DNA of 64,000 nt from Chthonomonadia bacterium. GTDB lineage: Bacteria; Armatimonadota; HRBIN16. Both the position numbers and the translations under genes were made by a program. This document shows positions 35,035 through 43,853 of this stretch, in pieces (positions within the stretch are counted from its first letter, which is position 1; every line of letters starts with the position of its first letter). The DNA lies in assembly GCA_013314755.1 (NCBI GenBank), contig JABUFA010000015.1, forward strand, positions 20,898 to 84,897. The letters are read 5' to 3'. The notes below the pieces were generated by a model. That model did not search any database, was not told the origin of the DNA, and was given only the letters and a program-made list of their open reading frames with translations.

Positions 35035-36410
35035 GGGTGTTGATTGCCGAAGATGACGGCGTGTCGCGCCTGGTGCTTCGCAAGGCGCTGGAGGACCTGG
35101 GGTACACCGTGCACGCCGTGAAAGATGGCACAGGTGCATGGGAAGCCTTCCAGAAGGAGAGCTTTCCGCTGGTCATCTCCGACTGGATGATGCCGGGCAT
35201 GGATGGCATTGAACTCTGTCGACGCATTCGCTCGCGTTCTGGCAGGGGGTATGTCTACTTTATCCTGTTGACCGCCCGGGACACCAGAGAGGACCGCCTC
35301 CATGCCATCGAATCCGGCGCGGATGATTTCCTGTCCAAACCGTTAGACCGTGCGGAGCTGGCTTCACGCCTCAGCGTCGCCCGGCGCATTCTGGATATGG
35401 AGCAACGTCTGCGCCAAGCGAACGAAGAACTTGCCCGCCAGAAGGAAGAGCTGGAGCTCAAGACCCAGGCGCTGGAAATGTCGCAGGAGATGATTCAACA
35501 GGCGAACCTGCGCTTCCGTGAGCTGTTCGATAACGTGCCCGTGGCGTGCTTTACCTTTGACGCGGAAGGCATCATTTACGAATGGAACCGCGCGGCGACC
35601 AATCTCTACGGCTGGCAGGAGTACGAGGTGCTTTCTCAGTCTATGTTCCATACCATCATCACCCCGGAAAACGAAGAGGCGATGCGCAATATTATCAGTC
35701 AGGTGATGGATGGCGAGAAGAACATTACTGTGGAGCACGTGGACCGCTGTCGAGACGGCAGCAGGCGACACGTTCTGCGTGCCCTGTTCCCCCTGCATGG
35801 AGCCAGCGGCGAAGTGGTGGGCGGAATCTGCGCCAGCGTGGACATCACCCAGCGCGTGCAGTATGAACGGGAGCTGCGTGCGCTGAACGAGCGACTGGAA
35901 AGCCTGGCGTTCACCGATGCCCTCACCGGGCTGTACAACCACCGCGCCCTGCAGGACAGACTCGCCGAGAGCTTTAATCTGGCACGCGACGGAAAAGGCT
36001 CATTCTCCTTTATCCTGCTGGATATCGACCATTTCAAGCGCTTCAACGATACTTACGGACATCAGGCAGGCGACGAGGTGCTGAGACTGGTAGCCCAGGT
36101 ACTTCGCGAACACTCTCCGCCAGACAGTGTAACTGCGCGCTATGGCGGGGAAGAGCTTGCCGTGCTGTTGCCAGGCTTTTCTCTGGATGAGGCGATTGCC
36201 GTTGCCGAGGGGTTGCGCTGTGCCATCGCAGAAGCAAAGAACCCCTATCGCCAGATTACTGCCAGCTTCGGCGTCGCGGAGTACAAGCCCTATATGCACG
36301 CCCCCTCTGAGGTGGTGGAGGTAGCCGATGCGGCACTGTATGAAGCCAAACGCGCTGGGCGCAACTGCGTGCGTCCCCTACCGTCAGAGAAACAGCAGGA
36401 AGCCGCTTAG
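35031..36410 (+). CDS. Response regulator with REC, PAS and GGDEF domains (diguanylate cyclase)
   Basis: 459 residues; ATG overlaps the kinase stop (ATGA). REC domain residues 1-120 with phospho-Asp in [14 protein letters not shown] and the conserved Lys in [11 protein letters not shown] coiled coil (about 122-160) precedes a PAS domain ([20 protein letters not shown], about 160-280). The GGDEF domain (about 300-455) has [39 protein letters not shown], the active-site signature RYGGEEL (intact) and [14 protein letters not shown]. No RxxD inhibitory site is evident just before GGEEL. It should make cyclic di-GMP when phosphorylated by the upstream hybrid kinase. Confidence 0.95.
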   Translation: MRVLIAEDDGVSRLVLRKALEDLGYTVHAVKDGTGAWEAFQKESFPLVISDWMMPGMDGIELCRRIRSRSGRGYVYFILLTARDTREDRLHAIESGADDFLSKPLDRAELASRLSVARRILDMEQRLRQANEELARQKEELELKTQALEMSQEMIQQANLRFRELFDNVPVACFTFDAEGIIYEWNRAATNLYGWQEYEVLSQSMFHTIITPENEEAMRNIISQVMDGEKNITVEHVDRCRDGSRRHVLRALFPLHGASGEVVGGICASVDITQRVQYERELRALNERLESLAFTDALTGLYNHRALQDRLAESFNLARDGKGSFSFILLDIDHFKRFNDTYGHQAGDEVLRLVAQVLREHSPPDSVTARYGGEELAVLLPGFSLDEAIAVAEGLRCAIAEAKNPYRQITASFGVAEYKPYMHAPSEVVEVADAALYEAKRAGRNCVRPLPSEKQQEAA

Positions 36411-36419
36411 CATATAGGC

Positions 36420-36719
36420 TCAGCGGTGTACCTGCTGAGCCTGTTCTACCTGCTCCAACCGGCTTTCCAGTGCTGAGAGCTTGTATTCCAGGTGCTGGAG
36501 ATGACTATCCAGGTTCAGCACGTGGTCCGTGTGCATCTGCCGTATCTCCGCCACCTGCCGAGCCAGTTCCTCTAGCCTGCGCCGCACCTCATCATCATGC
36601 TGGCTTCTTGCCTGTGCTTTGATCACCGCAATCTTCTGCAAATGCTCCAGGAAAATCGCCAGTGCGCCCACGCCAAACGCCATGCCAAAGAAAAGCAAAA
36701 CAACATGCCAGAAGCTCAC
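36420..36719 (-). CDS. Small membrane-anchored coiled-coil protein
   Basis: 99 residues from GTG at 36719 with GGAGGTG 8 bases upstream; the longer frame to 36821 is not preferred. One N-terminal membrane helix (VVLLFFGMAFGVGALAIFL) followed by a charged helical part with heptad character: RRRLEELARQVAEIRQM and LEYKLSALESRLEQVEQ. The topology is like PspB, but no clear PspB signature is seen. It is convergent with the GGDEF gene (9-base gap) and divergent from the oxidoreductases. Function unknown. Confidence 0.72.
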   Translation of the reverse strand: MSFWHVVLLFFGMAFGVGALAIFLEHLQKIAVIKAQARSQHDDEVRRRLEELARQVAEIRQMHTDHVLNLDSHLQHLEYKLSALESRLEQVEQAQQVHR

Positions 36720-36852
36720 CTTTTGCTCACCTCCCGCGTCTATTCTATCATATCCTCCTCTACCGTTGTGACGTAAGCCCCTGTGCAGGGAGAAGCCACC
36801 CTCTGGGCGAATATGGCACACGAAGGCGCATCACCAGAGGAGGTTTCGGGAC

Positions 36853-37995
36853 ATGGATAAGGTACGCTTGGGCATTATTGGCGTGGGGGGCATGGGTTCT
36901 GCTCACGCCAAAATGATGGCAGAAGTAGAGGAAGTGCAGCTCAGCGCGGTTGCGGACATTGACCCCGACGTAGCAAAACAGGTGGGCGAGCAGTATGGGG
37001 TCCCCTTCTTCGCCGATTATCGGCAGTGCATTGACAGCGGGCTGGTGGATGCAGTGATTGTCGCTACTCCGCATCCGGCGCACCCCGAGGTGGCGGAATA
37101 TGCTTTCAGCAAGGGACTGCATGTGCTGACCGAAAAGCCGATGGCGATTAACCCCGTCGAGGCTGACCGGATGATTGAGGCAGCGAAGCGTGCGGGCAAG
37201 GTCTTCGCCGTCATGTTTCAGATGCGCACCGAGCGCCCCTACCGAATCGCCCGCAAGGCAATTCAGGATGGCATCATCGGCGAGCTGATGCGGACCGAAA
37301 TGGTGGCGGCGTACTACCGCAATCAGGCGTACTACGACTCGGCAGAGTGGCGAGCAACATGGGTTGGCGAGGGTGGCGGCGTGCTGGTGAACCAGGCGCC
37401 CCATGCGCTGGATATGTTCTGCTGGCTGGCAGGCTTGCCCTCGAAGGTCACCGCTTCCACGCGCACCCGCCTGCACGAAATCGAAGTGGAAGACGAAGCA
37501 TTCGCCGTGCTGGAGTATGCCAACGGCGCACACGGCTACCTGTACACCACCACGAACGAGGCGCCGGGTACCACGCGCTTTGAAATCGCCGGTGATAAGG
37601 GCAAGGTGGTGATAGACAATGGGCAGGTAACGATCCGGCGCGTGGTCCCTCCCATTCGCGAGTTCACCTTCAGTGCGACGGATATGTGGGCGGGACCCAA
37701 AACGGAGCCGGTAGAGGTGGACGTGGAGGAGATGCCTGCCGGACACGCCCAGATTACTCGCAATTTCGCCCGGGCGATTCTGTATGGCGAGCCTCTGCTG
37801 TCGCCGGGCGAGGAGGGCATCTGGTGCGTGGAACTTGCCAGCGGGATTATTCTCTCCAGCAAGCGAGCGAAGACGGTCTCCCTGCCAGTGGACCGGGTGG
37901 AGTACGATACTCTGCTGAAGGAGCTTCGCGCCAGCTCCCAGCCAAAGCGCAGGGTCTTGGGTCAGCGCGTATCCGACCCCAATATTGTTCGGTGA
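36853..37995 (+). CDS. Gfo/Idh/MocA-family oxidoreductase (first of tandem pair)
   Basis: 380 residues; ATG at 36853 with GAGGAGG 9 bases upstream. N-terminal Rossmann fold with GVGGMGSAHAKMMAEVEEVQLSAVADID; the EKP motif (HVLTEKPMAIN) that carries the catalytic Lys lies near residue 95; the C-terminal alpha/beta domain has GGGVLVNQAPHALDMFCWL. The family reduces or oxidises sugars and inositols with NAD(P). The next gene is a clear paralogue (same length, same motifs), implying a tandem duplication. An ABC importer follows, so uptake and oxidation of a sugar-like compound is plausible but not shown. Confidence 0.93.
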   Translation: MDKVRLGIIGVGGMGSAHAKMMAEVEEVQLSAVADIDPDVAKQVGEQYGVPFFADYRQCIDSGLVDAVIVATPHPAHPEVAEYAFSKGLHVLTEKPMAINPVEADRMIEAAKRAGKVFAVMFQMRTERPYRIARKAIQDGIIGELMRTEMVAAYYRNQAYYDSAEWRATWVGEGGGVLVNQAPHALDMFCWLAGLPSKVTASTRTRLHEIEVEDEAFAVLEYANGAHGYLYTTTNEAPGTTRFEIAGDKGKVVIDNGQVTIRRVVPPIREFTFSATDMWAGPKTEPVEVDVEEMPAGHAQITRNFARAILYGEPLLSPGEEGIWCVELASGIILSSKRAKTVSLPVDRVEYDTLLKELRASSQPKRRVLGQRVSDPNIVR

Positions 37996-38002
37996 GATGG
38001 TT

Positions 38003-39184
38003 ATGCAGGGGGTGCGTTTTGGGGTTATCGGTGTGGGTGGTATGGGCGTTGCCCATGCCCATCTGGTCCAGCGTGTCGAGCAGGCGCAGCTGGTGGCGGT
38101 CTGTTCGGCATCCGAGGAGCGCACCCGGCAGGTCGCCCAGCAGTTCGGAGTGCCCGGCTTTACCGACTATCGCGAACTGCTTCGCAGTGGTTTGGTGGAC
38201 GCCGTGCTCATCGCCACGCCGCACCCTCTGCACGCACAAATCGCCGAAACCGCTTTTCAGCACGGTGTGCACGTGCTGTGCGAGAAGCCGCTCGCGATTA
38301 GCATTTCAGAGGGGCGACGGATGGTCGAAGCCGCCCGCCAGCATGGATGCCTGCTGGGCGCGATGCTTCAGATGCGCACCGAGAAACACTTCCGCACTGC
38401 CCGCAAGGCGGTGGAAGACGGCGTGGTTGGCAACCTCGTGCGGGCGCAGACCATAGCCACCTGGTGCCGCAGTGAGGCGTACTACCGGTCGGCATCGTGG
38501 CGAGGCACGTGGGCGGGCGAAGGCGGTGGCGTGCTGATGAACCAGGCTCCGCACCACCTGGACATCTTCTGCTGGCTGACAGGTCTGCCCCGCCGGGTAA
38601 CGGCGCAGGCGCGCACACGCTACCACCAGATAGAGGTGGAGGACGAGGCTTTCGCCGTGCTGGAATACCCGAACGGCGCACATGGCTATCTCTATGTGAA
38701 CGTGCACGAAATGCCCCCCACCCGACACTTTGAAGTAGCCGGCGAACGGGGCAAGGTAATCATAGACGGCGAGCAGGTAACGGTTACCCGCACCGTTCCC
38801 CCCATTCCCGAATACCTCCAGCAGGCGCAGGATATGTGGGAGGTTCCCGCTACCGAGGTATACACCCCCGACGTGGCTGATGGAGAGGTTGGGCATGAGG
38901 CGGTTATCCGCAACTTTGTACGCGTGATACTGGGACAGGAAACGGCGTTAATCGCGCCCGGCGAGGAGGCACTGTGGAGCCTGGAGCTGGCAAATGCCAT
39001 CATACTCTCCGCCCTGCGAGGCAAAACAGTGGAACTACCGGTGGATGGGGAGGAATACGACGCCCTTTTGCGGGAACTGCAGGCATCCTCTCAGCCCAGA
39101 CAGGTGGCGCAGGAGGTGCGCCGTACCGACCCTCACATTGCCAGAACCATCCGCATGGAGCAAGGCACGCAGGATGAAGGATAA
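38003..39184 (+). CDS. Gfo/Idh/MocA-family oxidoreductase (second of tandem pair)
   Basis: 393 residues if started at ATG 38003 (GGTGAG upstream); earlier in-frame starts at 37985 and 37997 overlap the first copy's end. Rossmann motif GVGGMGVAHAHLVQ, catalytic EKP in HVLCEKPLAIS, and GGGVLMNQAPHHLDIFCWLTG match the previous gene residue for residue over long stretches. Its last 11 bases overlap the ABC ATPase start, so the two oxidoreductases and the importer are one operon. Different substrate or dimer pairing of the paralogues is possible. Confidence 0.92.
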   Translation: MQGVRFGVIGVGGMGVAHAHLVQRVEQAQLVAVCSASEERTRQVAQQFGVPGFTDYRELLRSGLVDAVLIATPHPLHAQIAETAFQHGVHVLCEKPLAISISEGRRMVEAARQHGCLLGAMLQMRTEKHFRTARKAVEDGVVGNLVRAQTIATWCRSEAYYRSASWRGTWAGEGGGVLMNQAPHHLDIFCWLTGLPRRVTAQARTRYHQIEVEDEAFAVLEYPNGAHGYLYVNVHEMPPTRHFEVAGERGKVIIDGEQVTVTRTVPPIPEYLQQAQDMWEVPATEVYTPDVADGEVGHEAVIRNFVRVILGQETALIAPGEEALWSLELANAIILSALRGKTVELPVDGEEYDALLRELQASSQPRQVAQEVRRTDPHIARTIRMEQGTQDEG

Positions 39185-40736
39185 CGCTCAGGTGGTGGTG
39201 CGCACAGAGGCGGTCTGCAAGCGGTTCGGCGCGGTGCAGGCAAACCGGGACATCAGCATCGCCGTCCGGCAGGGAACCATCCACGCGGTGGTGGGAGAAA
39301 ACGGCGCGGGCAAGACCACCCTTATGAACATCCTGTACGGCGTGTTTCCCCCCGACAGCGGCACGGTGTATCTGTATGGACAGCCGGTGCGGTTCCGCTC
39401 GCCGGCGGAGGCGTTGCAGGCGGGTGTGGGGATGGTCAGCCAGCACTATGCGCTGATACCGCGCCTGAGCGTTTCCGAAAACCTTCTGCTGGGCGGTACC
39501 GGCAGGTTGCTCGCTCCCCTGCCCCGTGCGCAGGTGCTGGAACGCGCCCGACAGCTGGCAGAGGTGATTGGACTGCAGGTGGACTGGGACGCGCCTGCGG
39601 GGTCGCTCTCGGTGTCGCAACAGCAGAAGGTGGAAATCCTGAAACTGCTCCTGCGCGACGCGCGGGTACTGATTTTCGACGAACCGACAGCCGTCCTGCC
39701 TCCCGCCGATGCGGAGTCCTTCTTCGCGCTTCTGCATCGCTTCACCGAGGAGGGGCGCACCGTCCTGCTGGTCACCCACAAGCTGCAGGAGGTGCTGGAA
39801 CACGCCGACGAAGTAACGGTCCTGCGGGCTGGGGAAGTGGTCGCCTCCATGCCGGTGCGCGAGAAGCCCGGCGCCGAGCCGCAGGTGGATGCCCCAGCGC
39901 TGGCAAGGCTTATCGTGGGCGAAGGCGGCGTGCTGCCAGAGGATGAGTTACTGCTGGGCAGAAGGCTGAGCGAGACGCCACGCCTGCGGGTGGAAGGTTT
40001 AACGGTGGCTCCGGTGCGCAGTCGCGTGGGGCTGAGAGGGGTCTCCTTTGAGATTTATCCGGGCGAGGTGTTTGGCATTGCGGGCGTGGACGGCAGTGGA
40101 CAGGCGGAACTGATTGACGCGCTGATGGGGCTGGTCACCCCCCTGCAGGGAAGGATATGGCTGAACGACAGGGAGATAACTCACCTGCCTGCCGGGGCAC
40201 GCCTGCAGATGGGAATACGCTATATCGCGGAGGACCGACACCTGCGCGGGGCGATTCTGGAGTGGTCGGTCGCCGAGAACTCCGCGCTTGGCTTGCATCG
40301 GCAGGGCGGTTTCGGCTCGGCGTTTTCTCTGTCGTTTGCACGCATGAAGGAGTTCGCGGCGAAAATCATCTCGCGCTTTGCCGTGCGCGCTCCTGCCCCG
40401 GATGCGCCTTTTTCGGCTCTATCGGGAGGCAACCAGCAGAAGGTGGTGGTAGGGCGCGCACTGATGGAAACACCCGCTCTGCTCCTCGCCGGACAGCCCA
40501 CGCGCGGGCTGGACGCCGCCAGCACGCGAGCGGTTCACCACGCCATTCGCCAGGCGTGCGAACAGGGAGCCGCGGCGCTGGTGGTGTCGTTTGACCTTGA
40601 TGAACTGCTGACGCTGTGTGACCGGATAGGCGTGCTGTTTAACGGGCAGATGGTGGATATTATGGAGGGCGAACGGCGGCGCCGCGACGAGATTGGCGCA
40701 GCGATGGTGGGCGCGGCGACGGGAGGTGGCGCATGA
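39174..40736 (+). CDS. BMP-type nucleoside/sugar ABC importer, duplicated ATPase subunit
   Basis: 520 residues from ATG at 39174; the frame extends upstream but overlaps the oxidoreductase gene. Two ABC domains. Domain 1: Walker A GENGAGKTT, signature LSVSQQQKVE, Walker B VLIFDEPTAVLPP. Domain 2: SGGNQQKVVVGRALME with degenerate Walker A and B (GVDGSGQAE; LLLAGQPTRGLDAAST), as in the NupA/YufO and RbsA-like double ATPases. Opposite-polarity duplication of this kind belongs to importers of nucleosides or pentoses. The two following genes encode the permeases. No BMP-family substrate-binding lipoprotein occurs nearby. Confidence 0.92.
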   Translation: MKDNAQVVVRTEAVCKRFGAVQANRDISIAVRQGTIHAVVGENGAGKTTLMNILYGVFPPDSGTVYLYGQPVRFRSPAEALQAGVGMVSQHYALIPRLSVSENLLLGGTGRLLAPLPRAQVLERARQLAEVIGLQVDWDAPAGSLSVSQQQKVEILKLLLRDARVLIFDEPTAVLPPADAESFFALLHRFTEEGRTVLLVTHKLQEVLEHADEVTVLRAGEVVASMPVREKPGAEPQVDAPALARLIVGEGGVLPEDELLLGRRLSETPRLRVEGLTVAPVRSRVGLRGVSFEIYPGEVFGIAGVDGSGQAELIDALMGLVTPLQGRIWLNDREITHLPAGARLQMGIRYIAEDRHLRGAILEWSVAENSALGLHRQGGFGSAFSLSFARMKEFAAKIISRFAVRAPAPDAPFSALSGGNQQKVVVGRALMETPALLLAGQPTRGLDAASTRAVHHAIRQACEQGAAALVVSFDLDELLTLCDRIGVLFNGQMVDIMEGERRRRDEIGAAMVGAATGGGA

Positions 40737-41752
40737 GAAGCATGGTTCGTGCGCTCCTGTTGCCCGTTGCGGTGCTGGCGATGGCGCTGGTGGTGGCGGC
40801 GCTGGTGATCACCCTGGCGGGCAGTCCTCCCCTGCCTGCTCTGATAGCGTGGTGGGAAGGAGCGGTGCTGGCGCGGGGCGCGCTGTCCGAAAGCCTGCTG
40901 AACGCCACTCCCCTGCTGTTCACCGGACTGGCGGTGGCAGTGGGTTTGCTGGCAGGGCAGTTCAATATCGGGGTGGAAGGGCAGCTGCTGGTGGGTGCGC
41001 TGGCGTCTGCCTGGGTGGGGTTTGCGGTGTCGGGCTTGCCTGCACCGTTGCACGTTCTGCTGGCTCTGCTGGCGGGGATGGTTGCAGGCGGAATCTGGGG
41101 CTGGATACCGGGCGTGCTGAAGGCGTGGCGAGGCGCACACGAAGTCATCACCACCATCATGATGAACTATATCGCCATCTACCTCACGCAGTATCTGGTG
41201 ACGAGGGTGTGGAAGGACCCGAACTCCATGTCGCCTCAAACGCCCGAAGCGCTCCCCACCGCATGGTTACCAATTATGGTGCAGGGAACGAGGCTGAGCG
41301 TGGGTCTGTTGATTGCGCTGGCGACCGCGCTCCTGTTGTGGTATCTGCTGAAGCGCACGGTATGGGGCTATGAGCTGCGGGCGGTGGGGGCGAATCCCGA
41401 GGCGGCGAGAGCGGCTGGAGTGAACGTGTCGCGGGTGATTTGGGGCAGTATGCTTTTCAGCGGAGCGATAGGCGGGCTGGCGGGCGCGGTGGAGGTGCTG
41501 GGCGTGCACCATCGTTACTACGACCAGTTTTCTCCTGGTTACGGTTTCGACGGCATTGCGGTCGCCCTGCTGGGCAACAACCATCCCATAGGCGCGGTGG
41601 TGGCGGCGCTGGTGCTCGGCGCGATGAAGAACGGGGCGGTGTACATGCAGTCCGTCACGGTGCCGGCTGTTCCGCGCGAGATTACCACGGTGGTGCAGGC
41701 GGTGATTATCTTCTTCCTGGCGGCGATGCGTTTCCGGCGGAGGGCAGGATAG
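40733..41752 (+). CDS. BMP-type ABC importer permease 1
   Basis: 339 residues; ATG overlaps the ATPase stop. Eight to ten hydrophobic segments (VLAMALVVAALVITLAG; TPLLFTGLAVAVGLLAGQFNIGVEGQLLVGAL). The FNIGVEGQ motif and MMNYIAIYLTQYLV are typical of BPD_transp_2 permeases (NupP/YufP type). It forms the membrane channel with the next gene's product. Homologous to the next gene over the GVEGQ and AGVN motifs. Confidence 0.9.
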   Translation: MRSMVRALLLPVAVLAMALVVAALVITLAGSPPLPALIAWWEGAVLARGALSESLLNATPLLFTGLAVAVGLLAGQFNIGVEGQLLVGALASAWVGFAVSGLPAPLHVLLALLAGMVAGGIWGWIPGVLKAWRGAHEVITTIMMNYIAIYLTQYLVTRVWKDPNSMSPQTPEALPTAWLPIMVQGTRLSVGLLIALATALLLWYLLKRTVWGYELRAVGANPEAARAAGVNVSRVIWGSMLFSGAIGGLAGAVEVLGVHHRYYDQFSPGYGFDGIAVALLGNNHPIGAVVAALVLGAMKNGAVYMQSVTVPAVPREITTVVQAVIIFFLAAMRFRRRAG

Positions 41753-42676
41753 ATGGGCGAGATATTCGATATAGAACTGTTCCGCAGTGCTCTGCGTCTG
41801 GCGACGCCGTTAGCCCTGGCGGCGATGGGCGGCATCCTGTCCGAGCGTAGCGGCGTGGTGAACATCGGGCTGGAGGGACAGATGCTGATGGGGGCGTTCG
41901 TGGGCTGGGCGGCGGCGGTTGAACTGGGCAACGGCTGGCTGGGGGTGCTGTGTGGGATGGGCGCCGGCGCTCTGCTGGGGTTGATTCACGCCCTGCTGAC
42001 TCAACGGTTCCGCGCCGACCACGTGGTCAGCGGGATGGCGGTGAACCTGTTCTCGGCGGGGGCGACGGTATTTCTCCTGCGTCGCTTTTATGAAATGCCC
42101 CCCAACGCTCGCGGAGTGCCGGAGTGGAGCCTGCACTGGCTTGAGCCCATCCCTCTGCTGGGTGACCTGCTGGCTGGGCAGAGCCCGTTCGTCATCCTGA
42201 TGCTGGTGCTTCCCTTCGCTCTGCACGGGCTGTTCTACCATACCATGTGGGGGCTTCAGGTGCGCGCCTCCGGCGAGAGCGCACGCAAAAGCCGTCTGGC
42301 GGGTATTAACGTGGTTGCCACTCGCTACCTGTGCGTGACGCTGAGCGGTGCGCTGGCTGGGCTGGCGGGCACGTATCTCTCGCTGAGCCAGCTGCGGGTG
42401 TTTACGGAGGGCATGAGCGCGGGCAAGGGCTTTATCGCGCTGGCAGCGGTTATCTTCGGGCGATGGACGCCACTGGGAGCTACCGCCGCCGCGCTGGGCT
42501 TCGGCTTTCTGGACGCACTGCAACAGCGCCTGCAGGGCGAAACGCTCTTCGGGGTGCGAGTGCCTTCGGAGGCGTTGCTCTCCCTGCCCTACCTGCTGAC
42601 GATTGTCGCGCTGGCTGGGCTGGTAGGTCGCTCCGTGCCGCCCGAGGATTTGGGCAAGCAGGAGGCAGAAGAGTAG
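41753..42676 (+). CDS. BMP-type ABC importer permease 2
   Basis: 307 residues; starts directly after the previous stop. BPD_transp_2 features: LRLATPLALAAMGGILSERSGVVNIGLEGQMLMGAF, SRLAGINVVATRYLCVTLSGALAGLAGTYLS and FGRWTPLGATAAALGFGFLDALQ. About nine membrane helices. YufQ/NupQ-like partner of the first permease. It converges on purM with a 12-base gap. Confidence 0.9.
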   Translation: MGEIFDIELFRSALRLATPLALAAMGGILSERSGVVNIGLEGQMLMGAFVGWAAAVELGNGWLGVLCGMGAGALLGLIHALLTQRFRADHVVSGMAVNLFSAGATVFLLRRFYEMPPNARGVPEWSLHWLEPIPLLGDLLAGQSPFVILMLVLPFALHGLFYHTMWGLQVRASGESARKSRLAGINVVATRYLCVTLSGALAGLAGTYLSLSQLRVFTEGMSAGKGFIALAAVIFGRWTPLGATAAALGFGFLDALQQRLQGETLFGVRVPSEALLSLPYLLTIVALAGLVGRSVPPEDLGKQEAEE

Positions 42677-42688
42677 CCTCCCGCCCGG

Positions 42689-43726
42689 CTACACAATCTG
42701 CACATCGTGCCCGCCGCGTTGAACTTCACCGATTAGCGTCGCCGTCTCGCCCTGCATCTGCAGGAACTCTATCAGCGGCAGGCTCTGCTCGCGCGGCACA
42801 ATCACCACCATGCCGATGCCCATATTGAAGGTGCGGAACATCTCGGGGTCGGGCACGTTGCCCTTTTCCTGAATCAGCCGGAAGATGAACGGAACCTCCC
42901 ACGAGCGGCGGTCGATAATCACCCGGCAATCGCTGGGCAGGACGCGCGGGATGTTGTCATAGAAGCCGCCGCCCGTGATGTGCGCCATCGCGTGAATATC
43001 AAACTGCCCCATCGCCTGCATCAGGGGGCGCAGGTAACAGCGATGCGGGCGCAACAGCTCCTCGCCAATAGAAGTGCCCAGCTCGGGCACGTAGCTATCC
43101 ACGCGCATTCCAGCCCGTTCAAACAATACATATCGCGCTAAGGAATAGCCGTTGGTATGCAGTCCGCTGGAAGCAAGCCCGACTACTGCGTCGCCCGGCT
43201 CCACGCGGCTGCCGTCGATAATCGCATCTCGCTCCACCACACCCACGATGGTTCCCGCAAGGTCGTACTCGCCCTCGGCATACATGCCGGGCATCTCGGC
43301 AGTTTCACCGCCCAGCAGGGCACAACCCACCTCCTGACACGCCTCAGATAACCCTCGCACCACATCCACCAGCACGTCGGGCTGGAGCTTACCGGTGGCG
43401 AAGTAGTCCATGAAGAAAAGTGGACGCGCCCCCTGCACCAGAATGTCGTTCACGCAGTGGTTCACCAGGTCATGTCCAACTGTGTCGTGGCGACCCATCG
43501 CGAATGCCACCTTCAGTTTCGTGCCCACGCCGTCCACGCTGGCTACCAGCACGGGCTGGCGATACCCGCTCAGGTCAGGCTGAAACATTCCCCCGAACGC
43601 GCCCACGTCCGCCAGCACCTCGGGCGTTTGCGTGGCGCGGATCAGCTCCTTCATGCGCAGCAGCGCAGATTGCGCCGCGTCGATATCCACTCCTGCCTGT
43701 CGGTAGGTAATTGGCTCCTCTGGCAT
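42689..43726 (-). CDS. purM: Phosphoribosylformylglycinamidine cyclo-ligase (AIR synthetase)
   Basis: 345 residues from ATG at 43726, with GGGAGGG upstream. Purine biosynthesis step 5: FGAM + ATP to AIR. Family marks: YRQAGVDIDAAQSALLRM at the N-terminus, VASVDGVGTKLKVA (ATP and Mg site), DTVGHDLVNHCVNDILVQGA, LLGGETAEMPGMY, GLASSGLHTNGYSL, HITGGGFYDNIPRVLP. Full length. The open frame upstream to 44053 runs over the lepA promoter and start and is not used. Confidence 0.95.
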   Translation of the reverse strand: MPEEPITYRQAGVDIDAAQSALLRMKELIRATQTPEVLADVGAFGGMFQPDLSGYRQPVLVASVDGVGTKLKVAFAMGRHDTVGHDLVNHCVNDILVQGARPLFFMDYFATGKLQPDVLVDVVRGLSEACQEVGCALLGGETAEMPGMYAEGEYDLAGTIVGVVERDAIIDGSRVEPGDAVVGLASSGLHTNGYSLARYVLFERAGMRVDSYVPELGTSIGEELLRPHRCYLRPLMQAMGQFDIHAMAHITGGGFYDNIPRVLPSDCRVIIDRRSWEVPFIFRLIQEKGNVPDPEMFRTFNMGIGMVVIVPREQSLPLIEFLQMQGETATLIGEVQRGGHDVQIV

Positions 43727-43801
43727 CTCCCATCCCTCCCTGCGAGTCGCTACGGGCACATTATAACCCGACCGGGACGGCGCGTCAAACAGCCTCGCAT
43801 A

Positions 43802-43831
43802 TTGACTTTTCGCCCCCTTCTCGGATACAAT
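43802..43831 (+). promoter_or_regulatory. Sigma-70-type promoter for lepA
   Basis: TTGACT at 43802-43807, 18-base spacer, TACAAT at 43826-43831. It overlaps the ATG of the longer lepA frame (43830), so translation must start later, at 43854, behind GGAGG. Confidence 0.72.
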
Positions 43832-43853
43832 GGCAGTGGTGCAGGAGGCATCC

